A DNA stretch of 36,553 nucleotides from Henriciella sp. (GTDB lineage Bacteria; Pseudomonadota; Alphaproteobacteria; Caulobacterales; Hyphomonadaceae). The notes under the pieces are model-generated. The model did no database searches, was not told the origin of the DNA, and saw nothing but the letters and a program-made list of their open reading frames with translations. Location: positions 1 to 36,553 of the forward strand of contig NVWP01000007.1 of NCBI GenBank assembly GCA_002733705.1. The letters run 5' to 3'. The position numbers were made by a program, and so were the translations under genes. Below are positions 25,589 through 33,923 of this stretch, in pieces; position 1 is the first letter of the stretch, and every line of letters starts with the position of its first letter.

Positions 25589-26611
25589 TCAGAACGGGGC
25601 GCCCGCAATTGCGGCGCCGCCCAGGACTGGCATGACGAAGAGGCTCGCAAACAGAACGATATTGAGAACCGGCACGCGTTTCAGCCGCGACAGGGCGGCG
25701 GTAACGAGCAGCCCATAGGCGATGGTGACAATTCCAAACAGGGGCGCAATCGCAAAAGCGCCGGCAATGGATAGCGGGAAGGCGATGGCAATGAAGATCA
25801 GCGCGGTGCGGATGCTCAGCGCGCCGCTGGCAAGAGGGCGGGCATGTTTTGAATGATGCGCGCGGTCATCGGCTATGTCGAACAGATCGTCCAGAATATA
25901 GGTCGCGCTGGAAAATACCGAAAAAGCGATCAGGCCCGCCACCAGAAGGCGCCAGTCATCAGGCGCCAGTTGGTCCCGCATAATCAGCGGCACAAGGAAG
26001 ATCAGAAGGCTCAGCGCCCAGCGCTGTGGGTGCATCGCCGTAAAAAGGGCCCGGATTTCGCCCCGCTTCTTCACCAGCTGTTCGACTTCGGCCTCGACTT
26101 CCGACGCACGGCGCAGGCGATAGGACTTGCCCGGCGCATTGATGCCATAGCCCTTTTCGGCAAGTTTCCAGACAGCGAAGTCGGCTTTCGAATTGCCGGC
26201 ATAGATGAAGTTCTCGCCGTAATTGTCGGTCAGGAATTTCGCCTTGCGGTGCGCGGTGAGGTTCACACCCGGCGTCGACCCCTTGAAGAAATCGAGACCA
26301 AGATAGCCGGCGATCTTCTCGACAAGGATCTCGTCTGTCCCGGAAACAAGCCCGATCTTGTGACCGTCCTTGCGGTATTTTTCCACAAGGTCGAAGACGG
26401 CCGGTTCATAGGGTAGAAGCGCCGGGTCGATATACTGGTGCAACCGCTCCGACATGAAGCGCTTGGCCTTCGACCGGTTCACGATGAGCAGCAAGATTGC
26501 ATAGGGAAGATGCAGCGGCATCCGTCTTGCGCAGAGGATCAGGAGTTCCTGGGTGATGTCGCCGCGAATGAGCGTGCCATCAAGGTCCAGGACCAGTACA
26601 GACTTTGACAT
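25589..26611 (-). CDS. HAD phosphatase fused to a C-terminally truncated UbiA prenyltransferase
   Basis: 340 aa. Residues ~1-190 are a HAD domain with DLDGTL (9-14), an SGTDE motif II, and [11 protein letters not shown] as motif IV. Residues ~215-340 begin a UbiA membrane domain with the first Asp-rich motif in [14 protein letters not shown], close to the decaprenylphosphoryl-phosphoribose synthase branch ([14 protein letters not shown]). The domain stops after [20 protein letters not shown], where family members continue for another ~130-150 residues with the second Asp motif and more helices. Only 20 bases separate the stop from ttcA, so the missing part is not downstream in another frame. 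The prenyltransferase half is probably inactive, and the gene may be decaying or kept for its phosphatase. The Met at 26611 begins the HAD domain; a longer start at 26686 exists. Confidence 0.8.
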   Translation of the reverse strand: MSKSVLVLDLDGTLIRGDITQELLILCARRMPLHLPYAILLLIVNRSKAKRFMSERLHQYIDPALLPYEPAVFDLVEKYRKDGHKIGLVSGTDEILVEKIAGYLGLDFFKGSTPGVNLTAHRKAKFLTDNYGENFIYAGNSKADFAVWKLAEKGYGINAPGKSYRLRRASEVEAEVEQLVKKRGEIRALFTAMHPQRWALSLLIFLVPLIMRDQLAPDDWRLLVAGLIAFSVFSSATYILDDLFDIADDRAHHSKHARPLASGALSIRTALIFIAIAFPLSIAGAFAIAPLFGIVTIAYGLLVTAALSRLKRVPVLNIVLFASLFVMPVLGGAAIAGAPF

Positions 26612-26694
26612 GACTTGGCTAATTCGCCCCAATCTACGCGCAATTTCACGGGTCACGCTCTCTATCAACTCTGGCCTGCCATGCAAACCGCCGC

Positions 26695-27204
26695 TCAGCC
26701 GGGCGGGCCCTGACCATACACCACCGTCACCACCACGCGCCGGTTCGCAGGCTCCCGCACGCCGTCCTCTGTCTCGACAGCAAGATCGGTCTCACCATGC
26801 GCGGTCGTGGTGATGATCGTCGGGTCGGCGCCGAGGAGGACAAGAAGCTCGTCCACTTCAGCGGCCCAGAGGTCGGTCATCGCCTGGCTATCGGGCTTCT
26901 CAAGCAGAGTATCGGTATGGGTGTCCACGCGAATGTCGGCAGGCTTGCCGCGTGAGAGGGCGAGTGTCAGCTCTGAAGCAAGATCGGCGGGATTGAAGCT
27001 TGCCCGGTCGCCGATGAGATAGGTGACCGTTTCGGTACTTGGTCGGGCCGGGTCACCGGCGATCTTTGCGGTGGGCGCGCCGGGCAGATCGGTCACGCCG
27101 TCCTCCGGCCCTGCGGCTTTATCCGGCTTGAGGAATGTCCAGCCCGCGGCCAGGGTGAGACCGGCCAGAAGAAGACCGAAAGCCGGGGGCAGACTGCGAT
27201 GCAT
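26695..27204 (-). CDS. OmpA-family domain protein
   Basis: 169 aa. A hydrophobic N-terminus (residues ~8-25, no clear cleavage site, so possibly an inner-membrane anchor) is followed by a linker and an OmpA-like peptidoglycan-binding domain. Recognisable pieces are VDTHTDT (counterpart of GHTDS), the helix WAAEVDELLVLLGADP, the TTAHGETD strand-loop, and REPANRRVVVTV with the conserved Asn-Arg-Arg end. The domain is shorter and more divergent than in OmpA or Pal. GAGGAAG just before the ATG is a good ribosome site. The 428-base stretch upstream holds its control region, including three 11-bp repeats. Confidence 0.7.
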   Translation of the reverse strand: MHRSLPPAFGLLLAGLTLAAGWTFLKPDKAAGPEDGVTDLPGAPTAKIAGDPARPSTETVTYLIGDRASFNPADLASELTLALSRGKPADIRVDTHTDTLLEKPDSQAMTDLWAAEVDELLVLLGADPTIITTTAHGETDLAVETEDGVREPANRRVVVTVVYGQGPPG

Positions 27205-27570
27205 GATGATGGCTTCCTCAGATAGGCGGGCTGAACACGGGCGAGCATAAGTGGCCCGGACTTGACCGGTGAGAGGCAGGTGCCCCGGCTTGTCGAATTA
27301 TGGACCGGTTGGCCTGAAGGTCGGATAATTGGATGCGGTTGCCAAGCGCGACCGGTCTCTTTTGCGGCAAGATCACGAAATTTTCAAAAAGGCGGCGAGG
27401 GGGACACGTCCGGCCACCGGCAGATGGCCTCCGGAAACACCGCCCATGCACCACCCGTGCACCGTCCATGCACCGTGATTTTGAGCCATTTTGCGCTGGA
27501 TGGATCCGCTACGTCCGGTTGGATAATCCGGCCTGTCTCAGACAGCGTCGCATCCCCCTTATCCTGCCCA
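27205..27570. other. Intergenic region between the OmpA-like and TonB receptor genes
   Basis: No gene is supported here; the open frames in it have no family features and poor starts. It holds the promoter side of the OmpA-like gene, three 11-bp tandem repeats (27444-27476), and a partly repeated motif with CCGGTTGG at about 27304 and again at about 27517, each followed within 20 bases by GGATAAT. On the right it adjoins the terminator of the TonB receptor gene. Confidence 0.5.
27444..27476. repeat. Three tandem 11-bp repeats
   Basis: CCATGCACCAC, CCGTGCACCGT and CCATGCACCGT follow each other without gap at 27444, 27455 and 27466. The TGCACC core is identical in all three and recurs every 11 bases, about one helical turn. 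This is the layout of a cooperative protein-binding site; the protein is unknown. The array lies about 240 bases upstream of the OmpA-like start. Confidence 0.6.
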
Positions 27571-27607
27571 AAAGAAAACAGGCAGCGCGGCTTGTGCCGG
27601 CTGCCTG
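27571..27607 (-). terminator. Terminator of the TonB receptor gene
   Basis: Read on the minus strand, an 8-bp stem (27607-27600 with 27586-27579) is extended by an inner 4-bp stem (27599-27596 with 27591-27588) with a one-base bulge and a 4-base loop. A T-rich tract follows at 27578-27571. It begins 25 bases after the receptor stop codon. Confidence 0.88.
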
Positions 27608-27632
27608 CTCTCTGGTCTGGGACAAGCCCGTC

Positions 27633-29954
27633 CTAGAAGTGAACGGTAAGGGTCGCCTGGAATGTGCGCGGATTGAGCGGGCGGTAGAAAGCCGAGCCGG
27701 CAAAGACGAAGGCAGTCGGAACTTCCTCGTCGAAGATATTGCTGACATTCAGCCGCAGCCCGACATTTTCCGGCAGACCGAAATCATTCGGTCCACCGAT
27801 ATCGAGATAGCCGTCAAACACGGTAAAGGCTTCCATTTCACCGGTTTCGGTGAAGGTGGCATAGCGCTCGCTGGTGTGCTTGCCGGAGATATTTGCAATC
27901 AGCCATGTCGTCGGCTCATAGGTGAGACCGCCGGTGACCAGCCATTCCGGGCTGTCGGCCAGTGTGAAGCCATCCTCGTCCTCGGATTTGTTATAGGTGA
28001 GGTTGCCGGTGAAGTAGAGCTGGTCATTGAAGACATCAGGCTGATAAACGCCTGAAAGTTCAACGCCGTAAGCCGTCGTCTCGCCGCCATTGATATAGAA
28101 GGCTTCCGGCTGGCCGGTGGCCGGGTTGATGACACTGCTCTCCAGAAGACGGTTGTCGAATGCCGTGTAGTAGAGCGAGGCTGCGCCATAGAAGGACGGC
28201 CTGTTGGTGCGCAAGCCGATCTCGAAGTTCTCGGACTCTTCGCCCTCGGGCGCAGGCAGCGGCGTTGCGGTCGCATTGTCGAAAATGTCGTCGGCGCCGC
28301 GCGGCAAGGCATAGTTCTGCGAGTAGGACGCAAAGATCTGGTCATTCGGATTGAGATCATAAACCGCCCCGATCATGGGCAGGAAATTGTCCTCATATTC
28401 CGCATCTATGCTCTGCGGACCGTAGCCGGGCTCTCCATCGATTTCGTAGTCATTATAGTCGCGGTAGCCGTCCAGCGAATAATCGACCTGCAGGCTCTTG
28501 ATGCCGACTTCGACATTGAGCCGGTCATCCATCAGGCTGATCGTGTCTTTCAGATAGAGCTGCACCGTCTCACGCTGGGTGGTGTAGTCGCGCCGGTAAT
28601 AGGCCACCTCATCGAAGAGCACATCGCCATCGGCGCTGCCGGCGGTCTTGTTCAGCCGCTGCTGAGTGCGGTTATAGGTTTCGTCTTCATACCAGACGCC
28701 GGCTTCCACCGTGTGGTTTGCCACAGCCCAGGTGAGGCCGCCCACCACGCCTTCGCGCTCGCCGCCGACTTCCGACAGGCCATATTGCACGCCGCGCGGC
28801 CAGACGACATCGAGGCCGGCCTCCGCCTGGTCGAGATAGATGCCGAGCGAGTTGCCATAGCTGTCGGGCGAAACGCCGAAGCCGTCCTTGTCCTCAAAAT
28901 AATAGGTCGCCTTGAAGTCGAGCCCTTCAGTGAGGTCAGTTTCAAAACTGACCCGGTAGAGCGCGTCCTGGCGGATATTGATGCGGTCCTCATAATACTG
29001 GGTACACGAGCTGTCGGTGAAGACCGGCGTGAAATCATCTCCATCGACCGTCCCGTCGCCATTATAGTCGTAGACGCCCGGCTGGGGATCGATACAGCTG
29101 TCTGGAACGGCTGGAAGGTAGCCGTAATAATAGTCATCCTCGAACAGGGACTCCGGGCCGGACGGGGAGTCATAGTCGAAGAATTCGTTCGCCACATAGC
29201 CCGCCGACAGGATGGTATCGGCGTCGAATTCATACACCACCTTGCCTTCAATATGCTCACGGTCGATGGAGCCGGGGCCGCGCCAGAGGTCGCTGTCTGT
29301 CTTGGAGCGGCTGATATAGGCAGAGAGGCCGTTGAGGTCGCCGGTTTCAAGCTTGATGAAGCTGCGCTCCAGATTGTCGTCGCCGATTGTGTAGGCGATC
29401 ATGCCGCCAGCCTCATCCGACGGCGCAACGGTATTATAGGACACGATGGGGCCGAGCGAGGCATAGCTTGGCAGCGAGACGTCCCCGGCGCCGGGCGACG
29501 CCACCACAGAGCCAAGGTTCTCATTGTCGACATAGCGGAAGATCGGACTGCCCCCGAATGCGTCGGAGCGGCCCATCGGCACGCCGTCCAGGACGAAGCC
29601 GATCTGCTGCAGGTTGAAGGCGCGGACCGTGACCGAGTTGCCGAACTCATAAAGCCCGAGCGCGCCGTCGGTCTGCACGTTGAAGCCCGGCAGGCTCTCA
29701 AGCATCTTGAGCCCGGAAATCCCGGATGGCGCCGAGAGCAGCTCTTCGCGCGTCACAGCGACCGTATTGGTGGCCTCGTCGAGGCCGATGGCCTCATCCG
29801 TGGTGGAAACCCGCCGGCCCGTGATGAAAACGGTCTCCTGGCGCGCCTCTTCTGCGGATGTTTCTTCCTGCGCGGACGCCGCGAAAGGCGCGACGGGCAG
29901 CAGGAAAGCGACAGCTATAGCCGAGCTGCGTAATGCATATTGCTTCAGTTTCAT
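27633..29954 (-). CDS. TonB-dependent outer-membrane receptor
   Basis: 773 aa. A signal peptide (cleavage at ASAQ, about residue 29) is followed by a TonB-box-like ETVFITG, a plug domain (~45-175, with VRAFNLQQIGFVLDGVPMG) and a 22-strand-type barrel ending in LTVHF. The C-terminal block with NISGKHTSERYATF and LRLNVSNIFDEEVP is typical of these receptors. Residues 287-317 form a probable external loop with two Cys framing a 12-residue EF-hand-like calcium loop (D296, N298, D300, D304, D307). The cargo is unknown; siderophores, vitamins, peptides and carbohydrates are all possible. The ribosome site AGAGGGG lies in a hairpin (29963-30002). It is a single-gene unit with its own terminator. Confidence 0.93.
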   Translation of the reverse strand: MKLKQYALRSSAIAVAFLLPVAPFAASAQEETSAEEARQETVFITGRRVSTTDEAIGLDEATNTVAVTREELLSAPSGISGLKMLESLPGFNVQTDGALGLYEFGNSVTVRAFNLQQIGFVLDGVPMGRSDAFGGSPIFRYVDNENLGSVVASPGAGDVSLPSYASLGPIVSYNTVAPSDEAGGMIAYTIGDDNLERSFIKLETGDLNGLSAYISRSKTDSDLWRGPGSIDREHIEGKVVYEFDADTILSAGYVANEFFDYDSPSGPESLFEDDYYYGYLPAVPDSCIDPQPGVYDYNGDGTVDGDDFTPVFTDSSCTQYYEDRINIRQDALYRVSFETDLTEGLDFKATYYFEDKDGFGVSPDSYGNSLGIYLDQAEAGLDVVWPRGVQYGLSEVGGEREGVVGGLTWAVANHTVEAGVWYEDETYNRTQQRLNKTAGSADGDVLFDEVAYYRRDYTTQRETVQLYLKDTISLMDDRLNVEVGIKSLQVDYSLDGYRDYNDYEIDGEPGYGPQSIDAEYEDNFLPMIGAVYDLNPNDQIFASYSQNYALPRGADDIFDNATATPLPAPEGEESENFEIGLRTNRPSFYGAASLYYTAFDNRLLESSVINPATGQPEAFYINGGETTAYGVELSGVYQPDVFNDQLYFTGNLTYNKSEDEDGFTLADSPEWLVTGGLTYEPTTWLIANISGKHTSERYATFTETGEMEAFTVFDGYLDIGGPNDFGLPENVGLRLNVSNIFDEEVPTAFVFAGSAFYRPLNPRTFQATLTVHF

Positions 29955-29962
29955 GGGAAAGC

Positions 29963-30002
29963 CCCTCTGCTTGTTAACCAGACCTCGAGGCCGAGCAGAG
30001 GG
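29963..30002 (-). promoter_or_regulatory. Leader hairpin covering the ribosome-binding site of the TonB receptor
   Basis: A perfect 9-bp inverted repeat (29963-29971 with 29994-30002) closes a 22-base loop that itself contains the palindrome CCTCGAGG at 29983-29990. In the minus-strand mRNA the arm next to the gene contains AGAGGGG, the only plausible ribosome site, which ends about 8 bases before the ATG. Folding would block translation. There is no T-run, so it is not a terminator. No known TonB-linked riboswitch, such as the cobalamin type, is recognisable. Confidence 0.6.
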
Positions 30003-30202
30003 AATGCGAAGACCGCCCTCAATTAAATAAGGTGGGAAATAAAACAGCTATTTGAATTTGCATGGGGTTTGGACACGGCTGCTGCGGTCCAGCACAAGGA
30101 ACGAGCGATGTTAGAAAAAGGCCAAATGAGGCCAACCTGCAACAGTATAAGGCCGATCCGCACGCTCGGGTAGAAGGAGTGAGGAAAAATCGGTCCTGAA
30201 AG

Positions 30203-30243
30203 TTGAGGCGAGCCTTGCAATAATGCGGTAGAGCCCGCCTCAA
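30203..30243 (-). terminator. Probable terminator of the acyl-CoA synthetase gene
   Basis: An 11-bp stem with one G-U pair in the transcript (30243-30233 with 30213-30203) closes a 19-base loop. It starts 11 bases after the stop of the acyl-CoA synthetase gene. A run of five T on that strand comes about 14 bases after the stem, further away than in a classical terminator, so efficiency is uncertain. Confidence 0.5.
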
Positions 30244-30253
30244 ATACGATTCA

Positions 30254-31885
30254 TCAAGCTGAAACGCCAAGGCTTTCCATGGCGAAGGCCTTGATCGATT
30301 TGTAATCGGCCTTCCCGTTCGGCGCGCGCCCAAGGCTTGGTTTGAACAGGATGCTCTTCGGGGCCTTGTAGCGGGCAAGCCGCGTCTGCACGAAGGCTTT
30401 CAGCGTGTCCTGATCGACCTCGGCGCCGTCATTAAGCTCGACCACGGCGGTCACGGCCTGGCCCCACTTCTCGTCGGGCAGGCCGACCACGAGGGCATCG
30501 CGTACCGCTTCGTGGTTTTTCAGAGCCTCTTCCACCTCTTCAGGGTAGATCTTCTCACCTGCCGAATTGATACAGTTCGACCCGCGGCCAAGCAGTGTGA
30601 TCGTGCCGTCTTCCTCAACCGTGCACCAGTCGCCCGGCACGGCGTAGCGCACGCCATCTACTTCCCAATAGGTCTTCGCGGTCTTCTCCGGGTCTTTATA
30701 ATAGCCAAGCGGCACAGCCCCGCCCCGGGCGATAAAGCCGGGCTCACCAGAGCCGGGTTTCACCTCGCGCCGGTCTTCGGTGAAGACCTTGCAATTCTCC
30801 CCAAGAGTGAACCTCGCCGTCTGCTGGGTGCCTTCGGCCGTCGTCACCGACATGCCGAAGCCGACAGCTTCAGACGCGCCGAAAGTATCCATCAGGGCGA
30901 CCTGCGGCATATGTTCGATCAGGCCGCGCTTGACCTCCATGGACCACATCACGCCCGAACTGGTGATGGTCTGGACCGAAGACAGGTCATACTTGCCGGG
31001 GTTTTCATTCAGGACGCGCAGCATGGGCTTGGCAAAGGCATCGCCCACAATTGCCATGGCGGTCACGCCGCGCCGGTCCACGGTGGCCCAGAGCTCTTCA
31101 GCGTCAAATGTCTTGGTGTTCTGGAGGGTCACAATGCAGCCGCCGGCAATGATCGCGCCCATGGCGGTGAAGAGGCCGGTCCCGTGCATCAGCGGGCAGG
31201 CGGGGAGCTGGCGGCCGAACCTTCCGACCTCGTGAACGAAGCCCAGATGCTGCTCCATCGTGTCGGGGGCGTAGCCATAGATCGTGATCATCGACTGGCG
31301 CCCGCTTTCGCGCCAGATCTTGTGGCTCCACATCACGCCCTTCGGCATGCCGGTCGTGCCGCCTGTATACAGGAAGATGAGGTCGTCGTCGGAGCGTTCG
31401 ATATCGAGCGGCTTGCCATTCCCCTTTGTGGCGAGGCTTTCGTATCCGACGGCGAAGTCAGGTGTATCGGCGCCATCGCCGCCAATCTCGACCCAGACCT
31501 TCACCTTGGGCAGGCGGTCGCGCACGCGCTCGACATGCTCGCGAAATTCCCTGTCGAAAAAGACGATGGCGGAGTCTGAATTGTCAAAAATATAGGTCAG
31601 CTCATCGTCGAGATAGCGATAATTGACGTTCACATGGGTGAAGCGGCCTTTGAAGCAGGCGGCCAGCGCTTCCATATATTCTGGCTGGTTACGCAGATAG
31701 AAACCGGCCTTGTCGCCCGTCTCGGCGCCCATTTCACGCAGGGCCCGCGCAAGATTGTTCGAGCGTCTGGTCATTTCAGGCCAGCTTATGACCCGGTCGC
31801 CATGGATGAGGGCAGGATGTTCTTCCCCGAGCTCGGCGCCGACGGCGTCGAGTAGATCACCCAGATTGTAGATGCTGTCGCCCAT
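30254..31885 (-). CDS. Acyl-CoA synthetase (AMP-forming)
   Basis: 543 aa member of the ANL superfamily that activates a carboxylic acid to its CoA thioester through an acyl-AMP. The P-loop motif is YTGGTTGMPKG near residue 190, an acidic-aromatic FGASEAVGFG element near 320, the hinge and adenine-binding region GDWCTVEEDGTITLLGRG near 425, and the C-terminal catalytic Lys in the segment PNGKADYK. Length and motifs are complete. The closest recognisable group is the FadD/acyl-CoA synthetases that act on medium, long-chain or steroid-side-chain acids; the substrate is not fixed by sequence. AGGAAAT precedes the ATG at 31885. Confidence 0.88.
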   Translation of the reverse strand: MGDSIYNLGDLLDAVGAELGEEHPALIHGDRVISWPEMTRRSNNLARALREMGAETGDKAGFYLRNQPEYMEALAACFKGRFTHVNVNYRYLDDELTYIFDNSDSAIVFFDREFREHVERVRDRLPKVKVWVEIGGDGADTPDFAVGYESLATKGNGKPLDIERSDDDLIFLYTGGTTGMPKGVMWSHKIWRESGRQSMITIYGYAPDTMEQHLGFVHEVGRFGRQLPACPLMHGTGLFTAMGAIIAGGCIVTLQNTKTFDAEELWATVDRRGVTAMAIVGDAFAKPMLRVLNENPGKYDLSSVQTITSSGVMWSMEVKRGLIEHMPQVALMDTFGASEAVGFGMSVTTAEGTQQTARFTLGENCKVFTEDRREVKPGSGEPGFIARGGAVPLGYYKDPEKTAKTYWEVDGVRYAVPGDWCTVEEDGTITLLGRGSNCINSAGEKIYPEEVEEALKNHEAVRDALVVGLPDEKWGQAVTAVVELNDGAEVDQDTLKAFVQTRLARYKAPKSILFKPSLGRAPNGKADYKSIKAFAMESLGVSA

Positions 31886-31982
31886 GACGATTATTTCCTC
31901 CGATGAACATTTTTGTTTTGACCCTTTGTAGGCTCAAACCAGCGTCTTCACGAGGGGTTACGTGGCGTCGGGGGCGCGGTTT

Positions 31983-32549
31983 TCAGGCGGCGCTCAGGGC
32001 GCGGGCTACAGGCGCGAAACTCCTGCGATGGCAGCCGCAGGGTCCGAGCTCTTGAAGCGCATTCGAATGGCCCGGCGTGCCATAGCCCTTGTGCTGGCTG
32101 AACCCATAGCCGGGATAGCGATGGCAAAGCTCCACCATGGCACGGTCACGCGCGACCTTGGCGAGGATGGATGCCGCAGAGATGGCAGGCTCGGTAAGGT
32201 CGCCCTTCACAATGGCCCGGCCCGGGCAGGGCAGGTGTTTGGGCATACAGTTGCCATCAATGATGATTTCGCCCGGCACCAGACCCATGATGGCAATGGC
32301 GCGGGTCATGGCAAGGAAGGTGGCTTCGCGGATGTTCAGCCGGTCAATCTCTGCCGGGCTTGCCCAGCCGATTCCGAATGTCACCGCCTTGGCGCGTATT
32401 TCCGGGTATAGGGCTTCGCGGTGGGCTTCGTTCAGCTTCTTGGAATCTGTTAGCCCCTCAATCGGCTGGGCAGGGTCCAGAATGACCGCGCCCGCCGTCA
32501 CCGGGCCGGCCCACGGTCCGCGTCCGGCCTCGTCAACGCCGCAGATCAT
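31983..32549 (-). CDS. rnhB: Ribonuclease HII
   Basis: 188 aa. It nicks RNA in RNA-DNA hybrids and removes misincorporated ribonucleotides. The first block [14 protein letters not shown] gives the catalytic Asp6 and Glu7, IIIDGN gives a third acidic residue and AKVARDRAM the fourth. HKGYGT and HRRSFAPV are family signatures. I start it at 32549, where GGGAGAT and a short spacer precede the ATG; an ATG five codons upstream (32564) has no ribosome site. The gene is divergent from the quinone oxidoreductase gene, leaving about 50 bases for both promoters. Confidence 0.95.
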   Translation of the reverse strand: MICGVDEAGRGPWAGPVTAGAVILDPAQPIEGLTDSKKLNEAHREALYPEIRAKAVTFGIGWASPAEIDRLNIREATFLAMTRAIAIMGLVPGEIIIDGNCMPKHLPCPGRAIVKGDLTEPAISAASILAKVARDRAMVELCHRYPGYGFSQHKGYGTPGHSNALQELGPCGCHRRSFAPVARALSAA

Positions 32550-32601
32550 TCCTATCTCCCTCATCAGCAGAAGAGAATCACGATTCAGGGAGAAAAATCC
32601 A

Positions 32602-33573
32602 ATGAGCGATGCCTATTGCGTGCAGATTAGGGAACTTGGCGGCCCGGATGTGCTCGAAAAGACACAGATGGAGCCCCGCCACCCCGGCCCGGGCGAGGTT
32701 CTGGTGCGCCAGAGCGCCATCGGCCTGAACTTCATCGACACATATTTCCGTACCGGGCTCTATCCGGCGAAGCTGCCTTTCACCCCCGGACAGGAAGGCG
32801 CCGGCACGGTTGAGGCCGTCGGCGACGGCGTCGAGGATCTGAAAGCTGGCGACCGCGTCTGCTATCTGGGGCAGGGCACCTATGCGACGCATTTCACCGG
32901 TCCGGCTGCGCGCATGCTGAAGCTGCCCGAAGGGCTTTCCGAGGATGAGGCCGCCGCCGTGCTTCTCAAGGGCCTGACCGCATGGATGCTGTTGTTTGAA
33001 GTCTATCGCCCGCAGCCCGGCGAGACCGCTCTGGTCTGGGCGCCGGTTGGGGGCGTCGGCTCGCTTCTTCTGCCGTGGGCAACGTCGATGGGTGTTCGCG
33101 TCATCGCGGTGACGTCCAGTGAGGAAAAGGCAGACATGGCGCGCGGGCTCGGCGCCGATGAAGTTGTCCTGTCGAATGAAGACGTGGCAAGCCGCGTGCG
33201 GGCGCTGACAGACAATAAGGGCGTCGATGTCGCTTATGACAGCGTGGGCAAGGATTCTGCCAAGGCCTCGCTCGACAGCCTGAAGAGCCGTGGCTGGTTC
33301 GTGACCTATGGCAATGCGTCGGGCGCTGTTGAGCCGCTTGCCCCGACAGAGCTGAACCGCCGCGGATCGCTTGTGATGACGCGGCCGGGCCTGTTCCATT
33401 TCGTGGCCGATGAAGCAGGGCTGAAGCGCGGGGCCGCAGCCCTGTTCGGCGCGCTTCGAACCGGGACGCTGAAGGCGAATATCGGCCAGACCTTCAATCT
33501 TGAAGATGCGGCAGAGGCCCATCGGGCAATCGAAAGCGGAAAGACAACCGGCTCAACGCTGCTGAAGCCTTGA
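32602..33573 (+). CDS. qor: NADPH:quinone oxidoreductase (zeta-crystallin type)
   Basis: 323 aa zinc-free medium-chain dehydrogenase. The N-terminal GroES-like domain shows [15 protein letters not shown] and [13 protein letters not shown]. The Rossmann domain has a dinucleotide loop in [15 protein letters not shown] near residue 150, a form close to the AAxGGVG loop of Qor, followed by [12 protein letters not shown]. The enzyme reduces quinones with NADPH, and some members reduce enones. AGGGAGA at 32587-32593 supports the ATG at 32602; a longer upstream frame would run across rnhB and is rejected. Divergent from rnhB and convergent with the dodecin gene. Confidence 0.93.
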   Translation: MSDAYCVQIRELGGPDVLEKTQMEPRHPGPGEVLVRQSAIGLNFIDTYFRTGLYPAKLPFTPGQEGAGTVEAVGDGVEDLKAGDRVCYLGQGTYATHFTGPAARMLKLPEGLSEDEAAAVLLKGLTAWMLLFEVYRPQPGETALVWAPVGGVGSLLLPWATSMGVRVIAVTSSEEKADMARGLGADEVVLSNEDVASRVRALTDNKGVDVAYDSVGKDSAKASLDSLKSRGWFVTYGNASGAVEPLAPTELNRRGSLVMTRPGLFHFVADEAGLKRGAAALFGALRTGTLKANIGQTFNLEDAAEAHRAIESGKTTGSTLLKP

Positions 33574-33607
33574 GCCGGTCAAAAGGGATATCGATTTCTG
33601 GGGTGAT

Positions 33608-33817
33608 CTAGCCTTCGTATTTGAAGCCGATCTCGATGCAGACCTGGTAATAGGCGACCTTGCCATCTTCGATATAGCCGCGCGTCTCGGTGACGTGGAA
33701 CCAGTCCATGTTGCGGATGGTCTTGCTGGCGCTCTTCAGGGCGCCATCAATGGCTTCCTCGATTGAGGTCTTCGAGGTGCCGACAACTTTGGTCATTGCA
33801 AATGTATCGGTGGACAT
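33608..33817 (-). CDS. Dodecin, flavin-storage protein
   Basis: 69 aa, the size of this family. Twelve copies form a hollow ball that binds flavins and protects against their photochemistry. The pattern KVVGTSKTSIEEAIDGAL, then the flavin-stacking Trp in DWFHVTETRGYIEDGK, then YYQVCIEIGFKY agrees with bacterial dodecins. AGGAAA precedes the ATG at 33817; a longer frame has no support. It comes 106 bases after the SDR gene on the same strand. A light- or redox-stress role together with the neighbouring quinone reductase is inference. Confidence 0.92.
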   Translation of the reverse strand: MSTDTFAMTKVVGTSKTSIEEAIDGALKSASKTIRNMDWFHVTETRGYIEDGKVAYYQVCIEIGFKYEG

Positions 33818-33923
33818 AGTGTTTCCTTTCATGGCTTCGCCGAAAGAAACTGGTGCGCGGCGCGGCATGTTCCAGAAAAGACCCGAAAATTCGTGACCTG
33901 TCGTCGCGGACCCCCTGGCCCTG

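Noticed and set aside
27262-27636. A 124-codon + frame in the gap between the OmpA-like and TonB receptor genes
   Set aside because: It spans the 11-bp repeats and the receptor's terminator and shows no family features.
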